Shown here piece by piece: positions 42,191 to 53,158 of a stretch of 64,000 bases of DNA. The number at the start of each line of letters is the position of its first letter. Position 1 is the stretch's first letter. Source of the stretch: Lota lota. Taxonomy: Eukaryota; Chordata; Actinopteri; Gadiformes; Lotidae. Location: positions 214,501 through 278,500 of the forward strand of contig JACYXH010000131.1 in assembly GCA_026745465.1 (NCBI GenBank). Reading direction: 5' to 3'. The notes under the pieces are model-generated. The model saw nothing but the letters and a program-made list of their open reading frames with translations. It did not search any database and had not been told where the DNA came from. The position numbers and the translations under genes were made by a program.

Positions 42191-43419
42191 TAGCGTGGCT
42201 GTATGGCGCCGCTGGTGTTCGAGCTTTCATTGTTAAGTCAAATTGTAAAGTTACAACCACGAATGATAACATCTTACCTGTGTTATCAAATCATGTTAAA
42301 TCGCATTAAACCACCATTAACAGATATTCCAGTGGCATGTGTCATTAAAGAGACTAAGCCATAAGCTAATGTAGTAATGCCACACACACACACACTATTA
42401 TTATTTTTCTTCCTTGACTGTTACACTGACTTGATTCAAACATTTCAAGCTTAATCATTTTAGTTTAGCTATTTGTTTTAACTCTTATAGTCCAACTATT
42501 TGAAAATGTTTAATGGTTAGTATGTTTACATTATTACACTTACTCAATTCAGATTTTAAACTCTGTTCAAATATTTTATTTAACTTTTTACTATTTAACT
42601 TTTCAATGTGTCTTAAACACTTGTACACTGCAGCACTCATCACATTTTCTTCAGGAAATGCATTTTCTAGTTTCGTGTTCAATTTGGTCCTAATGTAAAA
42701 AGAATATATACAGTATATATATATATCTATCTATATATATAGATAGATATATGATAGATATAGATATAATAAGAATATTGGAATATTGAATGTACATTTG
42801 ACAGCCCTAAATTAAACTAAACAGACACTTACACTTCTTTAGAGCTGATCTCAGGTCAGGCAGCTTCTTCATCTCCATGTTCAGTGTCTTCTCCAGTTGA
42901 TCCAGGGATCTCCTCAAGGTCACTATGTATGACGGAGGACGGACCTCCACCGTTGTCCAGTCCCTGGTGGGTGGAGGATTCTTCAGGGATCTGAAGGTCT
43001 GGAGGAAGTGGAGGTGGTCTTCAGTCTGTGAGAGCTGCTTCACCTCTGAGCTTCTATTGGTCAGATCTTTTATTTCCTGCTCCAGCTCTTTGATGAGGCC
43101 TTCAGCTTCTCTCTCTGTGGATTTCAGTTTCTCTTTAATCAATCAATTACAATATACACATGTCAGTGTGCCATATACATATTGTAAATCAATGCATTTA
43201 TGGTAATTACCAGAAATCGCTGTTCTGTCTCTAGATCTACACATTCTATTCAGTTTTAAACGGCTCGCCTAACACTTCCGGGAACTATCTGAAGTCTCCA
43301 TGAACCACATTTTAACTTCCGTTGTCGTAACTCTCTCTAAATAGCTCTGGGGCGATCGTCCCTTCCTGCTTACAAAATTTCAGTCGTCACTTCCTTCTCC
43401 AAGCTCAGGACCGGAAAAG

Positions 43420-43595
43420 GTCCGACAGAGGGGGCGTGGCCGAGCCTAGAGCTCTATATACAGACCATTCTCTCTTGTTTGGGAGACGGAAGTTCATTTA
43501 AACCAAAGCTAAGAAACGCCACGTGTCGGCCCTTCTCACGCTCCGGAGACAAAGAAGCCTTTTTAAAGGGAATATTCAGACGGAAACATTAGAAG
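43420..43595 (+). promoter_or_regulatory. TRIM-B core promoter and 5' exon
   Basis: A GC box (GGGGGCGTGG), then GAGCTCTATATACAG (TATA-like at 43455-43462), then the GACGGAAGTTCA block, form a module shared with 51870 and 61552. The first exon ends at GTGAGT (43596). Its frame towards exon 2 has no ATG, so translation starts in exon 2. Confidence 0.65.
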
Positions 43596-43989
43596 GTGAG
43601 TCCAACATGTTGAGCCATAATCCTCGTTGAAGCCGTCCTGTCTGCAGGGCGCCATGTTGTACTGTAGCGTGCTGTACTCCTGCGCTCCGTATCAACACAC
43701 GTGGCTATGGACTTACTCTGTTTCCAAACTACTCTTTTTAGTATTTGAACCACTTTGCAATGCGGAATCGGTGATTTAAAAGAGATCACTGAGCTAACGT
43801 ATGTGTCCTCATGGAAAAACGCGTTGAGACTTTGTGGATGCGCAGCGAAACAAGCCTTTAAATCCACTTGTTGTGTCGCCTCGTCGGGTTATACCAACAC
43901 ATCCTTGGTGGGTGACGTGCTGTTTGGAGCGCAGCTCTGGATGTGTTGGTTGAATCCGACGTGGTGGGACAACAATGGAATTGTAACGT

Positions 43990-44130
43990 TGGTTTCACTG
44001 CTATTAAAGTATCGATCTTCATGAGGAGGACACAAGCGCAGCCATTAAAGTATGAGTCTTCATGAGGAGGACGCATGCGCAGCTATTAAACTATCAGTCT
44101 TCATAAGGAGGACGCATGCGTGAGGGCAGC
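43990..44130 (+). repeat. Threefold 38-40 bp tandem repeat in TRIM-B intron 1
   Basis: Three copies contain TCTTCATGAGGAGGACGCAT and GCGCAGCTATTAAA variants. The C and D copies of this intron have one unit (near 52373 and 56320). Confidence 0.8.
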
Positions 44131-44372
44131 GGGCTCTTTGTCCGCGTTGGTAGCGGTGTGAGAGTCCATAGCGACGTGTGTGTCCATACGGAGCAGGAGG
44201 CACATGTTGGGATTGATGTTGTACCGACCTGTTGGATGAAGGGCTCTGCTTGTAATAACAACGCATGTATGAATATAGATGCATTATACCTAGTTATAAA
44301 CTGTTGTTTTACCATTAGAAAATGAATGTCTTTGTTTTTAACATAATCTTTTTTAAATAATCTCTTCTAGGA

Positions 44373-45998
44373 ATGGCGTCCAACACTTCCTGGTCTGAAG
44401 AGGACTTTTCATGTTCCATCTGTCTGGATGTGTTCAACAGCCCAGTTTCCACTCCATGTGGACACAACTTCTGTAGAACCTGTATTACAACGTTCTGGGA
44501 TGACCAAGTCCAGTACAAATGTCCTGTTTGCAACAAGCTGTTCCAGACAAGACCTGATTTACAGGTCAATACCTTCATATCAGAGATGGCTGATCAGTTT
44601 AGAAGTTCTGTACGTGTCAAAGAGCAGCCTTGTGTTGAACCAGGAGAAGTTCCCTGTGACGTCTGTACTGGGACCCAGCTGAAGGCTGTGAAGTCCTGCC
44701 TAGTGTGTTTTATCTCTTACTGCCAAACCCACCTGGAGCCACATCAGAGAGTCGCAGGCCTGAAGAGACATCGGCTGGTCGAGCCTATGGACCGTCTGGT
44801 AGACAGGATGTGTAAGAAACACGACCGACTTCTGGAGCTCTTCTGCCAGACTGAGCAGGTGTGTGTGTGTCAGTTCTGCACAGAGACAGACCACAAGTCC
44901 CATTCTGTTGTACCTCTAAAAGAGGAATATGAAGTGAAGACGGCCCAGCTGGTGAAGATAGAGGCTGAAGTTCAGCAGATGATCCAGGAGAGAAAACTAA
45001 AGATTCAGGAGATTAAAGACACAGCTGACCGCAGCAAAGCGGACGCAGACAGAGAGATAGCTGATGGTGTGCAGGTCCTCACTGCTCTGAAGCGCTCGAT
45101 TGAAAAGTGTCAGGATGATCTCAACCAAATGGTTAAAGAGAAACTGAAATCCACAGAGAAAGAAGCTGAAGACCTCATCAAAGAGCTGGAGCAGGAAATA
45201 AAAGATCTGACCAATAGAAGCTCAGAGGTGAAGCAGCTCTCACACACTGAAGACCACCTCCACTTCCTCCAGACCTTCAGATCCCTGAAGAATCCTCCAC
45301 CCACCAGGGACTGGACAATGGTGGAGGTCCGTCCTCTGTCATACGTAGGGACCTTGAGGAGATCTCTGGATCAGCTGGAGGAGACACTGAACATGGAGAT
45401 GAAGAAGCTGTGTGATGCTTCTGAACTGAAGAGTGTCCAGCAGTATGAAGTAGATGTGACTCTGGATCCTGATACAGCTCCATCCCAGCTCATCCTGTCT
45501 GAGGATGGGAAACAAGTACATCATGGAGGTGTAGGGAAGGAACTCCCAGACAACCCTAAGAAATTTACAGAGAAAATATTTGTGCTCACGAGGCAGAGCT
45601 TCTCCTCAGGAAGATTTTACTTTGAGGTACAAGTTAAAGACAAGACTGCATGGCATTTAGGTGTGGCCAGAGAGTCCATCAACAGAAAAGGTCAGATCAT
45701 AATGACCCCTGAGAATGGTTACTGGACTCTTTACTTCAGAAAGGATAAGTTTATGTTTAATGATAACCTTGCTGTCCGTCTCCCTCTGAGAGCTGAGCTC
45801 CAGAAGGTGGGGGTGTTTGTTGATTATGATGAGGGTCTTGTCTCCTTCTATGATGTGGAAGCCAGGGTTCATATCTACTCTGCTACTGGCTGCACCTTTA
45901 GTGAGCCTCTCTATCCATTCCTCTGCCCAGGTCTCTATAATTATGCAGGTAAAAACTCTGCCCCTCTGATCATCTCACCTGTCAATCAAACACAATAG
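44373..45998 (+). CDS. TRIM-B: intact bloodthirsty-related TRIM E3 ligase in one coding exon
   Basis: 541 aa, following a TTCTAG acceptor at 44370. Order: C3HC4 RING (residues 14-53, CSIC, CGHNFC, CPVC), B-box1-like (CDVCTGTQLKAVKSC), B-box2 (CKKHDRLLELFC, DHKSH), coiled coil (about 170-320) and, without an intron, a PRY-SPRY (VTLDPDTAPSQLILSEDG, GRFYFEVQVKDKTAWHLGVA, VDYDEGLVSFYDVEARVHIY). This is the arrangement of teleost bloodthirsty/TRIM39-like proteins. Predicted role: RING-dependent ubiquitination with target choice by SPRY, probably in antiviral or erythroid pathways (family knowledge). It is the only copy in the window with promoter, first exon, intact frame and poly(A) signals all present, so the best candidate for a working gene. 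Confidence 0.9.
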   Translation: MASNTSWSEEDFSCSICLDVFNSPVSTPCGHNFCRTCITTFWDDQVQYKCPVCNKLFQTRPDLQVNTFISEMADQFRSSVRVKEQPCVEPGEVPCDVCTGTQLKAVKSCLVCFISYCQTHLEPHQRVAGLKRHRLVEPMDRLVDRMCKKHDRLLELFCQTEQVCVCQFCTETDHKSHSVVPLKEEYEVKTAQLVKIEAEVQQMIQERKLKIQEIKDTADRSKADADREIADGVQVLTALKRSIEKCQDDLNQMVKEKLKSTEKEAEDLIKELEQEIKDLTNRSSEVKQLSHTEDHLHFLQTFRSLKNPPPTRDWTMVEVRPLSYVGTLRRSLDQLEETLNMEMKKLCDASELKSVQQYEVDVTLDPDTAPSQLILSEDGKQVHHGGVGKELPDNPKKFTEKIFVLTRQSFSSGRFYFEVQVKDKTAWHLGVARESINRKGQIIMTPENGYWTLYFRKDKFMFNDNLAVRLPLRAELQKVGVFVDYDEGLVSFYDVEARVHIYSATGCTFSEPLYPFLCPGLYNYAGKNSAPLIISPVNQTQ

Positions 45999-46319
45999 GA
46001 CCTTTTGTTTGATAATTAAATAATCAAACGACCAAAACCACTAATGTTGTTTCAAGAATTATAATATCTACTATGTTGATCTGAGAGAACTGCATTCATG
46101 TTGTGCTGCTGTAATTTAACAATTAATTTGGAAAATAACCCTGACTTGTAAAATATAACCCATGATACAAGATTAGATTACATATTCTATATTGATCAAT
46201 GTCTAATTTCTGCTGAATGTTTTGTATACATTTAACAATATAAAATTGTAAACATTTGCAGCAAGTAGAAAATGTAAAAAATATATTAGTTTATATTTCT
46301 GAATTATGAATGACAACAA

Positions 46320-46353
46320 AATAAAATGTTTATACACTTTATATTTCAATAAA
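46320..46353 (+). terminator. TRIM-B poly(A) signals
   Basis: Two AATAAA hexamers, at 46320-46325 and 46348-46353, lie about 330 bp after the TRIM-B stop codon. Confidence 0.6.
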
Positions 46354-46439
46354 TATTTACAAAAAGTAAAATGGGGTCATTTTCTGTGAAATAGCTACGG
46401 ACTCTACAATATTTAATGAGTAGAACAGGTACATTCTCT

Positions 46440-47215
46440 ACAATATGTATTCAGTAGAATAGTTACATTTCTCCCTGTCGCTCTTTCCCAGCTTCCCTCT
46501 CTCCCTTTCTCTCTCTATCCTCCCCTCTCTCTCCCCCTCTCCCTTTCTCTCTCTAGCTCTATCCTCCCCTCTCTCTCTCCCTCTCTCTCCCTCTCTCTCC
46601 CTCCCTCTCTCCCTCTCTCTCCCTCCCTCTCTCCTACAGTGAAGGTGACTGTCATCGATGTCTCTGTGTCAACAGCATTGGGCCTGTGTCTTCCAATCTA
46701 AATGTTCAGTTAAAGTTATTTTCTCTCTCCATCTCTCTGTCCCCTCTCCTCTTGTTCCTGTTTTTTATACGTTTAATGATATCAAATTGCAAACGACTAC
46801 AGGAAGTAGTCGTTTGTGTTCATTTTGATAACAATCAAAATCAGGCAGTGTGGCCTTAGCTTTAGATGGGGCCCCACACTGAGGTAACTTGACAGAAAGA
46901 GACACATTTGAACTCTAGACCCTGTTTCATTCTGTGTTGTTGTTTCTCATTTGTTTCTTTGGGCAGGCGTCACCATCTGTCGTCAGAACAATTTACTAGT
47001 GAGTCATTTATTAAACGCTTGTATCAATAAGCGTCTTACAGTGAACTCAGTTGAAAATGAATAAAAATGGATTAAACTAACCCTTTCCTACTTTTTTATT
47101 ATTCTTGCATGGTTTTGCAGATAGAAGCTTCATGAACACATTTCAGAGCACCCATCACTGATCCACAGCTACTCAGGAATATGTTGATGACTACTTTGTT
47201 TAGGTCCTTACGTTT
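46440..47215. repeat. (CT)n-rich tract and 3' flank module
   Basis: 46470-46635 is CCCTCTCTCTCC-type DNA followed by TCCTACAGTGAAGGTGACTG and GCATTGGGCCTGTGTCTTCC. The same module lies at 55690-56010 behind TRIM-C. The rest shows no gene. Confidence 0.75.
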
Positions 47216-47960
47216 AGGATTGCAGACCCATGCAGACGAGGTGTTTCTTCTTCCTCTTCTGGAAGGCATGACCTCTACTTGATGCGGCGTCTCTGACCAC
47301 AGCAGGGTTGCGTTGCAGCCTGGAGGAAGCTCCTGCCAAGGCTTCAGGTGTTAGCCCTGAGGAGGGACAAGGCATGGCTTGGTGGGAGCCTCCCAGTGGT
47401 TCCACCTGGGACATGAGCCGAGGGTCGCAGCGCTTTCAAGTCTGCTGGACGGTTGGGAGTGTGCATCTCCCCCTTCCTCCTCCTACTCCTCATCTTCCCT
47501 TCCTCCTCCCTCGTCCTCCTCTTCCCCCACCCTCCCTCACCACCTCCTTCTACTTCCTCGTCCTCCTCCCTCGTCCTCCTCTTCCCCCTCCCTCCCTCAC
47601 CACCTCCTTCTACTTCCTCCTCCTCCAGCTCCTCCCTCCTCCTCCTCCCTCCTCCTCCTCCTCCCCCCTCCTCCTCCCCCCCTCCTCCCTCCTCCACCAC
47701 AGAAGCGGGCCCCCATGATGCTCTCCAAGAAGCCCAACAATGCGTGCTCGGCCGGGGTCAACTACACCCCCGACCTCACCAAGGACCTGTCCTCCACCTG
47801 CTCCACCTTCCTCCTCCTCCTCCTACACACACACAAACACACACACTCACTCACTCACTCACTCACTCACTCACTCACATACAACCTCACACACTCTCAC
47901 ACACATACACACATAAACACACACACTCACATACACACACAGCTGCGATAATGTGTGTAC
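47216..47960. other. Pyrimidine-rich block with one exon-like patch
   Basis: 47470-47695 is CCTCCT-type repeat. 47700-47810 is GC-rich, non-repetitive and open on the plus strand (MMLSKKPNNACSAGVNYTPD) after an ACAG acceptor-like site; I do not recognise the family. (ACTC)n and (AC)n follow to 47940. Confidence 0.35.
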
Positions 47961-48438
47961 TTAACCAAAGCTAGCTAACTGAATGTGGAACTTCGGTTGT
48001 TCTCGTCTTCTGTTTCATAACGGTCGGAACGGAACGTCATTGGGCGACTTCCTGTTGGGCGTGCCGGTCAACGGCCACAGACGGACCGCTGGACTACTTG
48101 TTAATTTAGTTTGTGTTTTGTTTCTGTACGTTTTGTTTCTATCAGGGGAACAAGGCGCTAAACGGTGGTCCTCATTCCTCTGAATACAGTGAGGCCATTC
48201 TATTGGCTGATCTCATCCTAGACATTTCTGTTAGGCATTCTCCTGACTTTATTAAGTTGAATAAAGTCATGTAGAAATGACAAGGAATGTTGAGTGAATA
48301 TGTTTCCCAACGAATGTCCTCTTTTGATAAAGATGATGGTCATTATAGTTTTGTGTTTGTAGTTACAGGACTGACGTGGTTTGACTCATAAAAGGGAGGG
48401 GGGGCTATATGCTTCTGATTGATAACAGACAATGATGA

Positions 48439-48474
<36 letters not shown>

Positions 48475-48603
48475 GTATTGGGTTATGTTTCTATAATAGC
48501 AGGGTTATTTTCTTCTTTCATTTCTTTTCAATGAGTCATCTGGTTGCTTTATCGTGTTTCTTCCTCTTGTTACACCCTTTACAGGCAGGTATTCAGAAAG
48601 GCA

Positions 48604-48642
<39 letters not shown>

Positions 48643-48900
48643 TATAAGCAATGTTAGAGACAGTTAAAAAAAACACACACACACTATATAAGCAATGTTA
48701 GAGACAGTTAAAAACTAACAGTAGCCTACCAATATACAATAATACTGCAATGGGCATTACAAATAATGCTAAAATAAAGTTCTGTTTTTACCTCTTTGCC
48801 GTGTTTTGTGCAGAAATTGTTTGGTTTGTTTTTCATATTTGATTATGTACTGATGAATCTGATGACAATATTTACTGTTAGTGGGAGTGTGTGTGGATAA
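47961..48900. other. Gene-free stretch before the tRNA genes
   Basis: (TG)n at 48440-48471, (AC)n at 48605-48640, and a tandem pair of a roughly 45 bp CACTATATAAGCAATG unit at 48640-48715. No exon recognised. Confidence 0.5.
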
Positions 48901-48924
48901 CGGCTGGTTGAAGCAACCTGGCTC

Positions 48925-48969
48925 ACTGCGAACTTAACGCAGCGCCTTAGACCGCTCGGCCATCCTGAC
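48925..48969 (-). pseudogene. tRNA-Leu 5' fragment
   Basis: Matches the first half of a vertebrate tRNA-Leu: GTCAGGATGGCCGAGCGGTC, D-loop, and an anticodon stem CTGCG/CGCAG around TTAAGTT, which would read AAG. The variable arm, T-arm and acceptor 3' strand are missing, so it is not functional. Confidence 0.7.
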
Positions 48970-49112
48970 ACGTAATTGGAAATGTACCACCTGTGGATCG
49001 TTGCGTAAATTTTGTTAAACTTGTCATGGAAATCAAAAACTACTTCTTGCTCACAGACACTGACTGCTCCTAAAGGAACAACACATTGGTGACTGTGGGT
49101 TAGTGTCAAACA

Positions 49113-49184
49113 CTCCCCGTCGGGGAATTGAACCCCGGTCTCCCGCGTGACAGGCGGGGATACTGACCACTATACTAACGAGGA
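49113..49184 (-). tRNA. tRNA-Asp (GTC)
   Basis: 72 nt, minus strand. It starts TCCTCGTTAGTATAGTGG, has anticodon loop CTGTCAC in the stem CCCGC/GCGGG, T-arm CGGGGTTCAATTCCCCG and a closed 7-bp acceptor (TCCTCGT with ACGGGGA). It differs from the usual sequence only at a few positions (GTCAGT in the D-arm, TTCAAT in the T-loop). Probably functional. Confidence 0.93.
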
Positions 49185-49257
49185 CCTGTTGAAATGAGAA
49201 CACCGCGAGATTAGTAAGCGCATTGACGTCCACATGTCTTTATTTTTCAATAATCAA

Positions 49258-49327
49258 GCACTGGTGGTTCAGTGGTAGAATTCTCGCCTGCCCATGGGAG
49301 GCACGGGTTCGATTCCCGGTCAGTGCA
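49258..49327 (+). tRNA. tRNA-Gly-like gene, anticodon arm altered
   Basis: 70 nt. The acceptor GCACTGG pairs with TCAGTGC, and A-box and B-box are intact (TGGTTCAGTGG, GGTTCGATTCCC). The anticodon region reads CTCGCCTGCCCATGGGAGG, one base shorter than the usual tRNA-Gly(GCC), and the stem no longer pairs well. Either a recent pseudogene or a tRNA that folds with a shifted stem. Confidence 0.65.
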
Positions 49328-50890
49328 AGGCACACTTCAGATCAGTTTTAAAATGCATCTTCAACATTGTGTGTGAGGTCACCTGTAGCTCCTCCAGTGA
49401 CATGCATGAGGCAAGAGATCTTGATTTGTATACAGGGTTTTATTGCTGGTCAACCCGTGAGAACTGGGTTAAAGAAAGAAAAAATACATTAACAAAAAAA
49501 TGCCATGTGCATGTCTCACACATCCGGTGCTACAATCAACTCACACAACTAGACACTCCATGCACATTTCACACCAAAAATGACGCACGTAAACGCAAAC
49601 ACCCTCAGCAAAATAACTAGTTAACAAACCTCATTGCTGCTTATTAAACAGAGGTGCTAAACGTCCTTTTAAATGTCCTTTATCTTCTTCTGTAAGTATG
49701 CACTTGAACACGGTAACAGTGGAAAATAATTCGCTCATGCGGTCAAGTTTCCCTCGGTGCGTCGCTAGAAGGCGCTCGGGTGACAACACTCGGGCAGAAC
49801 CAACAATTAGTTCCGTCTTGTTGTAACGTACAATTCAGAATAAATTAAATAATAAAAAAGTGCAAATACCTGAAATAAACTAAAGTGACAGAGGCAGTTA
49901 CAATAATGGTAATAAACAACTCAGTGGATCCAACTGAATGTTCTCTTGTGTTCAGCATAGGATCAGTCTCAACTTTAAGGTTGGGGGTTCACTAAATAAA
50001 AAGCACAACAGAGGCTTCGTCTACACATACATTAATAATCAGGATACCAGCAAGTGCATTTCCATATCCCGACTTATATTCCCAATGAGTGACGGGATAT
50101 GGAGAGAATTGTAGAAAGGAGCCGACAGTAAACAGATCCCAGCTATTGGCGTGTCTCCAGAGATGAGCCCTGCAGGCTGGTTGATACACCACCTACCCCG
50201 TGGCGTCTAATAGGACCCTGAGCATACATGTTGAAACACACAGAGGTCTGTGTTTGAGGCGCTGGTGCTGAGCCGAAGAAGAAGGAACTTCTCTTTCTTT
50301 GCCTGGGTGCTCGTGCGAGATGGCCCATGCAGGCCACTGTACCACATAATTAGAAGGATTCATTAATAGGATATTTAAATCCCTGCATGCATTTTCGTCT
50401 GCGGCCACTAGAGGGTTCAGTGAGCTTCCTGAACCAACACAAACGACAGTTATGTTATTATAACTAGTTATATTTCATGTAGGCTCCGCCGTCTAGGCTT
50501 CACCTTACGGGCTTGTCCCGTGCGCGCACTCGCGTGCACTGAACATTTAAACAACGCACCAATCAAGGTGGGCCCCGCCCACATTCCCAAGGCACCGTAA
50601 ATATAACCGCGGCGCACGGCAGCGCTCGCCCTCCCTTTTCTTTCAGTAACTGGAGGGTACATCAGGTGGGAAACTAGACGGCTACGCCTACAATCATAGC
50701 ACTGGAGTTACTATAACATAACTATCGTTCTGGTTCATGTAGCCTTGTGGGCTAAGGTGAAGCTGCGAGCGGAGGCCCGATAAATGTACTCCTGCTGGAC
50801 CCTAAGTCACAAAGACCTAGCCTTAGAGCACACCAGACTCAATAAGAAGAAGATGTGCAAAACACAACAGTAAAATAAAATAGTCTGGAA
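49328..50890. other. Gene-free stretch with an unclassified repeat
   Basis: 50425-50790 holds inverted, related ends (ATAACATAACTGTCGTTTG read on minus near 50460; ATAACATAACTATCGTTCTG on plus near 50715), each next to an AAGGTGAAGC word. Short open frames here have repeat-like composition and no recognised domain. Confidence 0.45.
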
Positions 50891-50899
50891 TGTGAAAAC

Positions 50900-51660
50900 T
50901 TTGATTACAAATTAAGACACAATCAAATATTCACAAGAGTTGTATTGCACCAAATAAATAAGGGGATTAAAAGGGAATGTGACATGTGTGAAACAGAACC
51001 AGAAAACTTCATGCATCTATTCATTGAGTGTAAGTTCTTACAGAAGTTCTATAACAAAATATAAATCATGGTATAAACTCACTGGAAACTGGATGTAATG
51101 GAGGGGATGAAGTGGAAAGAAAACATGTTATTTGGACTGTGTGAAAAAGAGGGAAATGTAGATTTTAATTTGTTGAATTACATGTTGAGCTATGCAAGAT
51201 ATGCAGTGTGGATAAGGAGGAACATGGCATATTATGAAGGAAGAAAAGTGGATGTATGGGTTTTGTTCGAAGCAAAGATTAGGAAAGAGGTGGAAATGTT
51301 AAAAAACCACCTAGGAAGAGACTGACTTAAGAGACTTAAAGAATGGTTTATTGATGGTTCCAGCTTGATTAGTGAGACAGATGATAGGAAAATGCAGATG
51401 CATTTTTAAAGAATGTTTCATTATGTGTATTTATGTTTATTTTTTATTTTATTTTATTTTTTATTTAATTTTTTAATGTTTATGTTGTTTTGTTATGTGG
51501 AGGATGTTTGTTTTTATAGCTTATAAGTTGTGTTGTGTATGATGTGTATGGTGAGCAGGATTATTTTGGGTGTGTATGTGATTGTTGCATGTTATTATTT
51601 ATACCAGAATGATAATGTAAATATAAATTGATATTTTTGATAATAAAAAAATAAACTAAG
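50900..51660 (+). mobile_element. LINE 3' end (reverse-transcriptase C-terminal region)
   Basis: The + strand encodes a zinc-like CDMCETEPENFMHLFIECKF motif followed, after one stop, by 51098-51325 (LLNYMLSYARYAVWIRRNM), the pattern of the C-terminal tail of L1-type ORF2 proteins. The AT-rich 3' UTR ends in a GATAATAAAAAAATAAA tail at 51650. 5'-truncated and inactive. Confidence 0.65.
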
Positions 51661-51849
51661 AACGGAGAAAACGACGACGGACAAACGGCGTGAAGGAACG
51701 GAGAGAAGCATCGAGACGGACAGACAAACGGTGAACGAGATCGGAACGAACAACGACGGCGGCGTAACGCACACGCACGGTGAGAGTAGAGGAAACGGTG
51801 AGGCTGTGTATGGTTCGTTCGTATCGTCTTTTCCGGAGTACTCCAAACT

Positions 51850-52048
51850 CGGACCGGAAGTGTCCTACCGAGGGGGCGGGCCCGAGCCTGGAGCTCTGTA
51901 TAAAGACCCCTCTCTCTTGTTCAGGAAACGGAAGTTTACGGAAATCCAACCGACGACATGACGAAGAGACGACGTGAACCCGTTAGCCTCTCCGGAGACG
52001 AAGAACAAGACGTTTTAAAGCAGAGAGCCGGGACAGAAACATTCCAAG
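51850..52048 (+). promoter_or_regulatory. TRIM-C core promoter and first exon, possibly coding
   Basis: GC box GGGGGCGGGCCC, then GAGCTCTGTATAAAG (TATA at 51900), then GGAAACGGAAGTTTACG, an ETS/ISRE-like word. An ATG at 51958 opens a frame of 30 codons plus one base to the GTGGGT donor at 52049, so it splices in phase onto the GA-ATG start of exon 2 and would add 31 residues (MTKRRREPVSLSGDEEQ...). TRIM-E has the same arrangement. Confidence 0.55.
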
Positions 52049-52079
52049 GTGGGTCCAACACATTGAACCTCTAATCCTC

Positions 52080-52500
52080 ATTGTTGCCGTCCTGTCCGTA
52101 GGGCGCCATGTTGTACTGTAGCGTTAGCCCCACACGGGTCTCCTGCGCTCCTTGTGAACACGTGATGTTGATGCTTAGCGAAACCAACCTTCACGTGCTC
52201 TATTGTGTCGCCTCGTCGGATTCCACCAGCGCGTGCTCGGTGCTCGGCGTCCTGTTTGGAGCGTGGCTCCACACGCGGGGCCGCGCTCTGTACGCTTTGG
52301 TTGAACCCGACCAGGCGAGGCCAACACGGGACTTTAACAAAGTTAGTTTGGTGTTAAAGCATCAGGGCGTTCTTCACGAGGAGGACGCATGCGTGAGTAG
52401 GGATGGGTCCCGAAACCGGGTATTAACCGGGGCCACTGGGGGTGGCCCCATGATACTATTACACACCGTAGTATGTAAAGTGTAATCTAATCTAAGTATC
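52080..52500 (+). repeat. Conserved intron module, copy 1 of 3
   Basis: Nearly identical to 56010-56450 and 61760-61980 (GGGCGCCATGTTGTACTGTA, TTGTGTCGCCTCGTCGGATT). It marks the tandem duplication unit of TRIM-C, D and E. From 52399 (TAGGGATGGGTCCCGAAACC) it may carry a hAT-like terminus. Confidence 0.75.
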
Positions 52501-53158
52501 GATGAGCTCCGACGTACCCGGCGCTGCAAGTGGTATTTGAGGAACAAAGGAAATAGATTTACTTCCTGGTGATCGTTCATCCAGAATGTTTACCAGGAAA
52601 GGAAAACAAGCAGATCTTCCTCCAGAAGAACTGTTCAGATAAGGCTTCAGGCCTTTTTGAGGCCCAGCTGCATGCAGACCCCATCCCTGTTGCTCTATGC
52701 CACTGTCTTTTCTTTTCTCTTGTTTACTGATTTCTTTTTGTTTATCACATTTCAATTCTCTCAATAGTATAGAGTCTATAATAGTTATATATTCAAAACC
52801 TGTGTACGGTGTTGCTGTTGAAGAAAGATGTCTTGTTCTTAACTTGTCTTCTTCTAAAAGAAGCCATAAGAGTAGCGTTAAAGTAGCGGCTGGATAAGCA
52901 GTATGGATCAGAGTAGTAGTGGCGTTAGAATCTTCCCTGTGTGTGAGTGCAGTTGGCTCCTTCATTCGCGGTGGTAGCGGTGTGAGAGTCGATAGTGACC
53001 AGTGTGTTTATGTTCAGTGCTGTTGTACCGACCTGTTGGCTCAAGAGCTTTGCTTGAAATAACAACACATTTATGAATATTAACACATTATTACATGTAT
53101 ACAACATATAACGTATAGTTTAAATGGTAATTAAATTTTCATTTTATTTTTTCTAGGA

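Larger units (their letters stand above)
38034..43142 (-). pseudogene. TRIM-A': inverted, 5'-truncated TRIM copy with expanded SPRY loop
   Basis: Remaining exons: 43142-42833 (only the second half of the coiled coil, with the same donor as TRIM-A) and 38830-38034 (PRY-SPRY, ending SVSLCRL). RING, B-boxes and start are gone; homology stops at about 43142. The SPRY exon is open and 243 bp longer than that of TRIM-A. The extra 81 codons are an acidic Gly/Asp/Glu repeat between the SWSLDCHDD and SYSARYNG motifs. The intron (38831-42832) is collinear with that of TRIM-A but lacks the solo LTR and the 22 bp array. Without an N-terminus it is most likely a pseudogene, unless the SPRY exon is spliced to something else. 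Confidence 0.8.

Noticed and set aside
47308..47974. Proline-rich protein genes in the CCTCCT region
   Set aside because: Several overlapping frames of simple repeat. Only the patch at 47700-47810 is non-repetitive, and it has no recognised family.
50143..50662. Three short basic minus-strand frames
   Set aside because: They lie in a repeat with related inverted ends, overlap in different frames, and show no domain.
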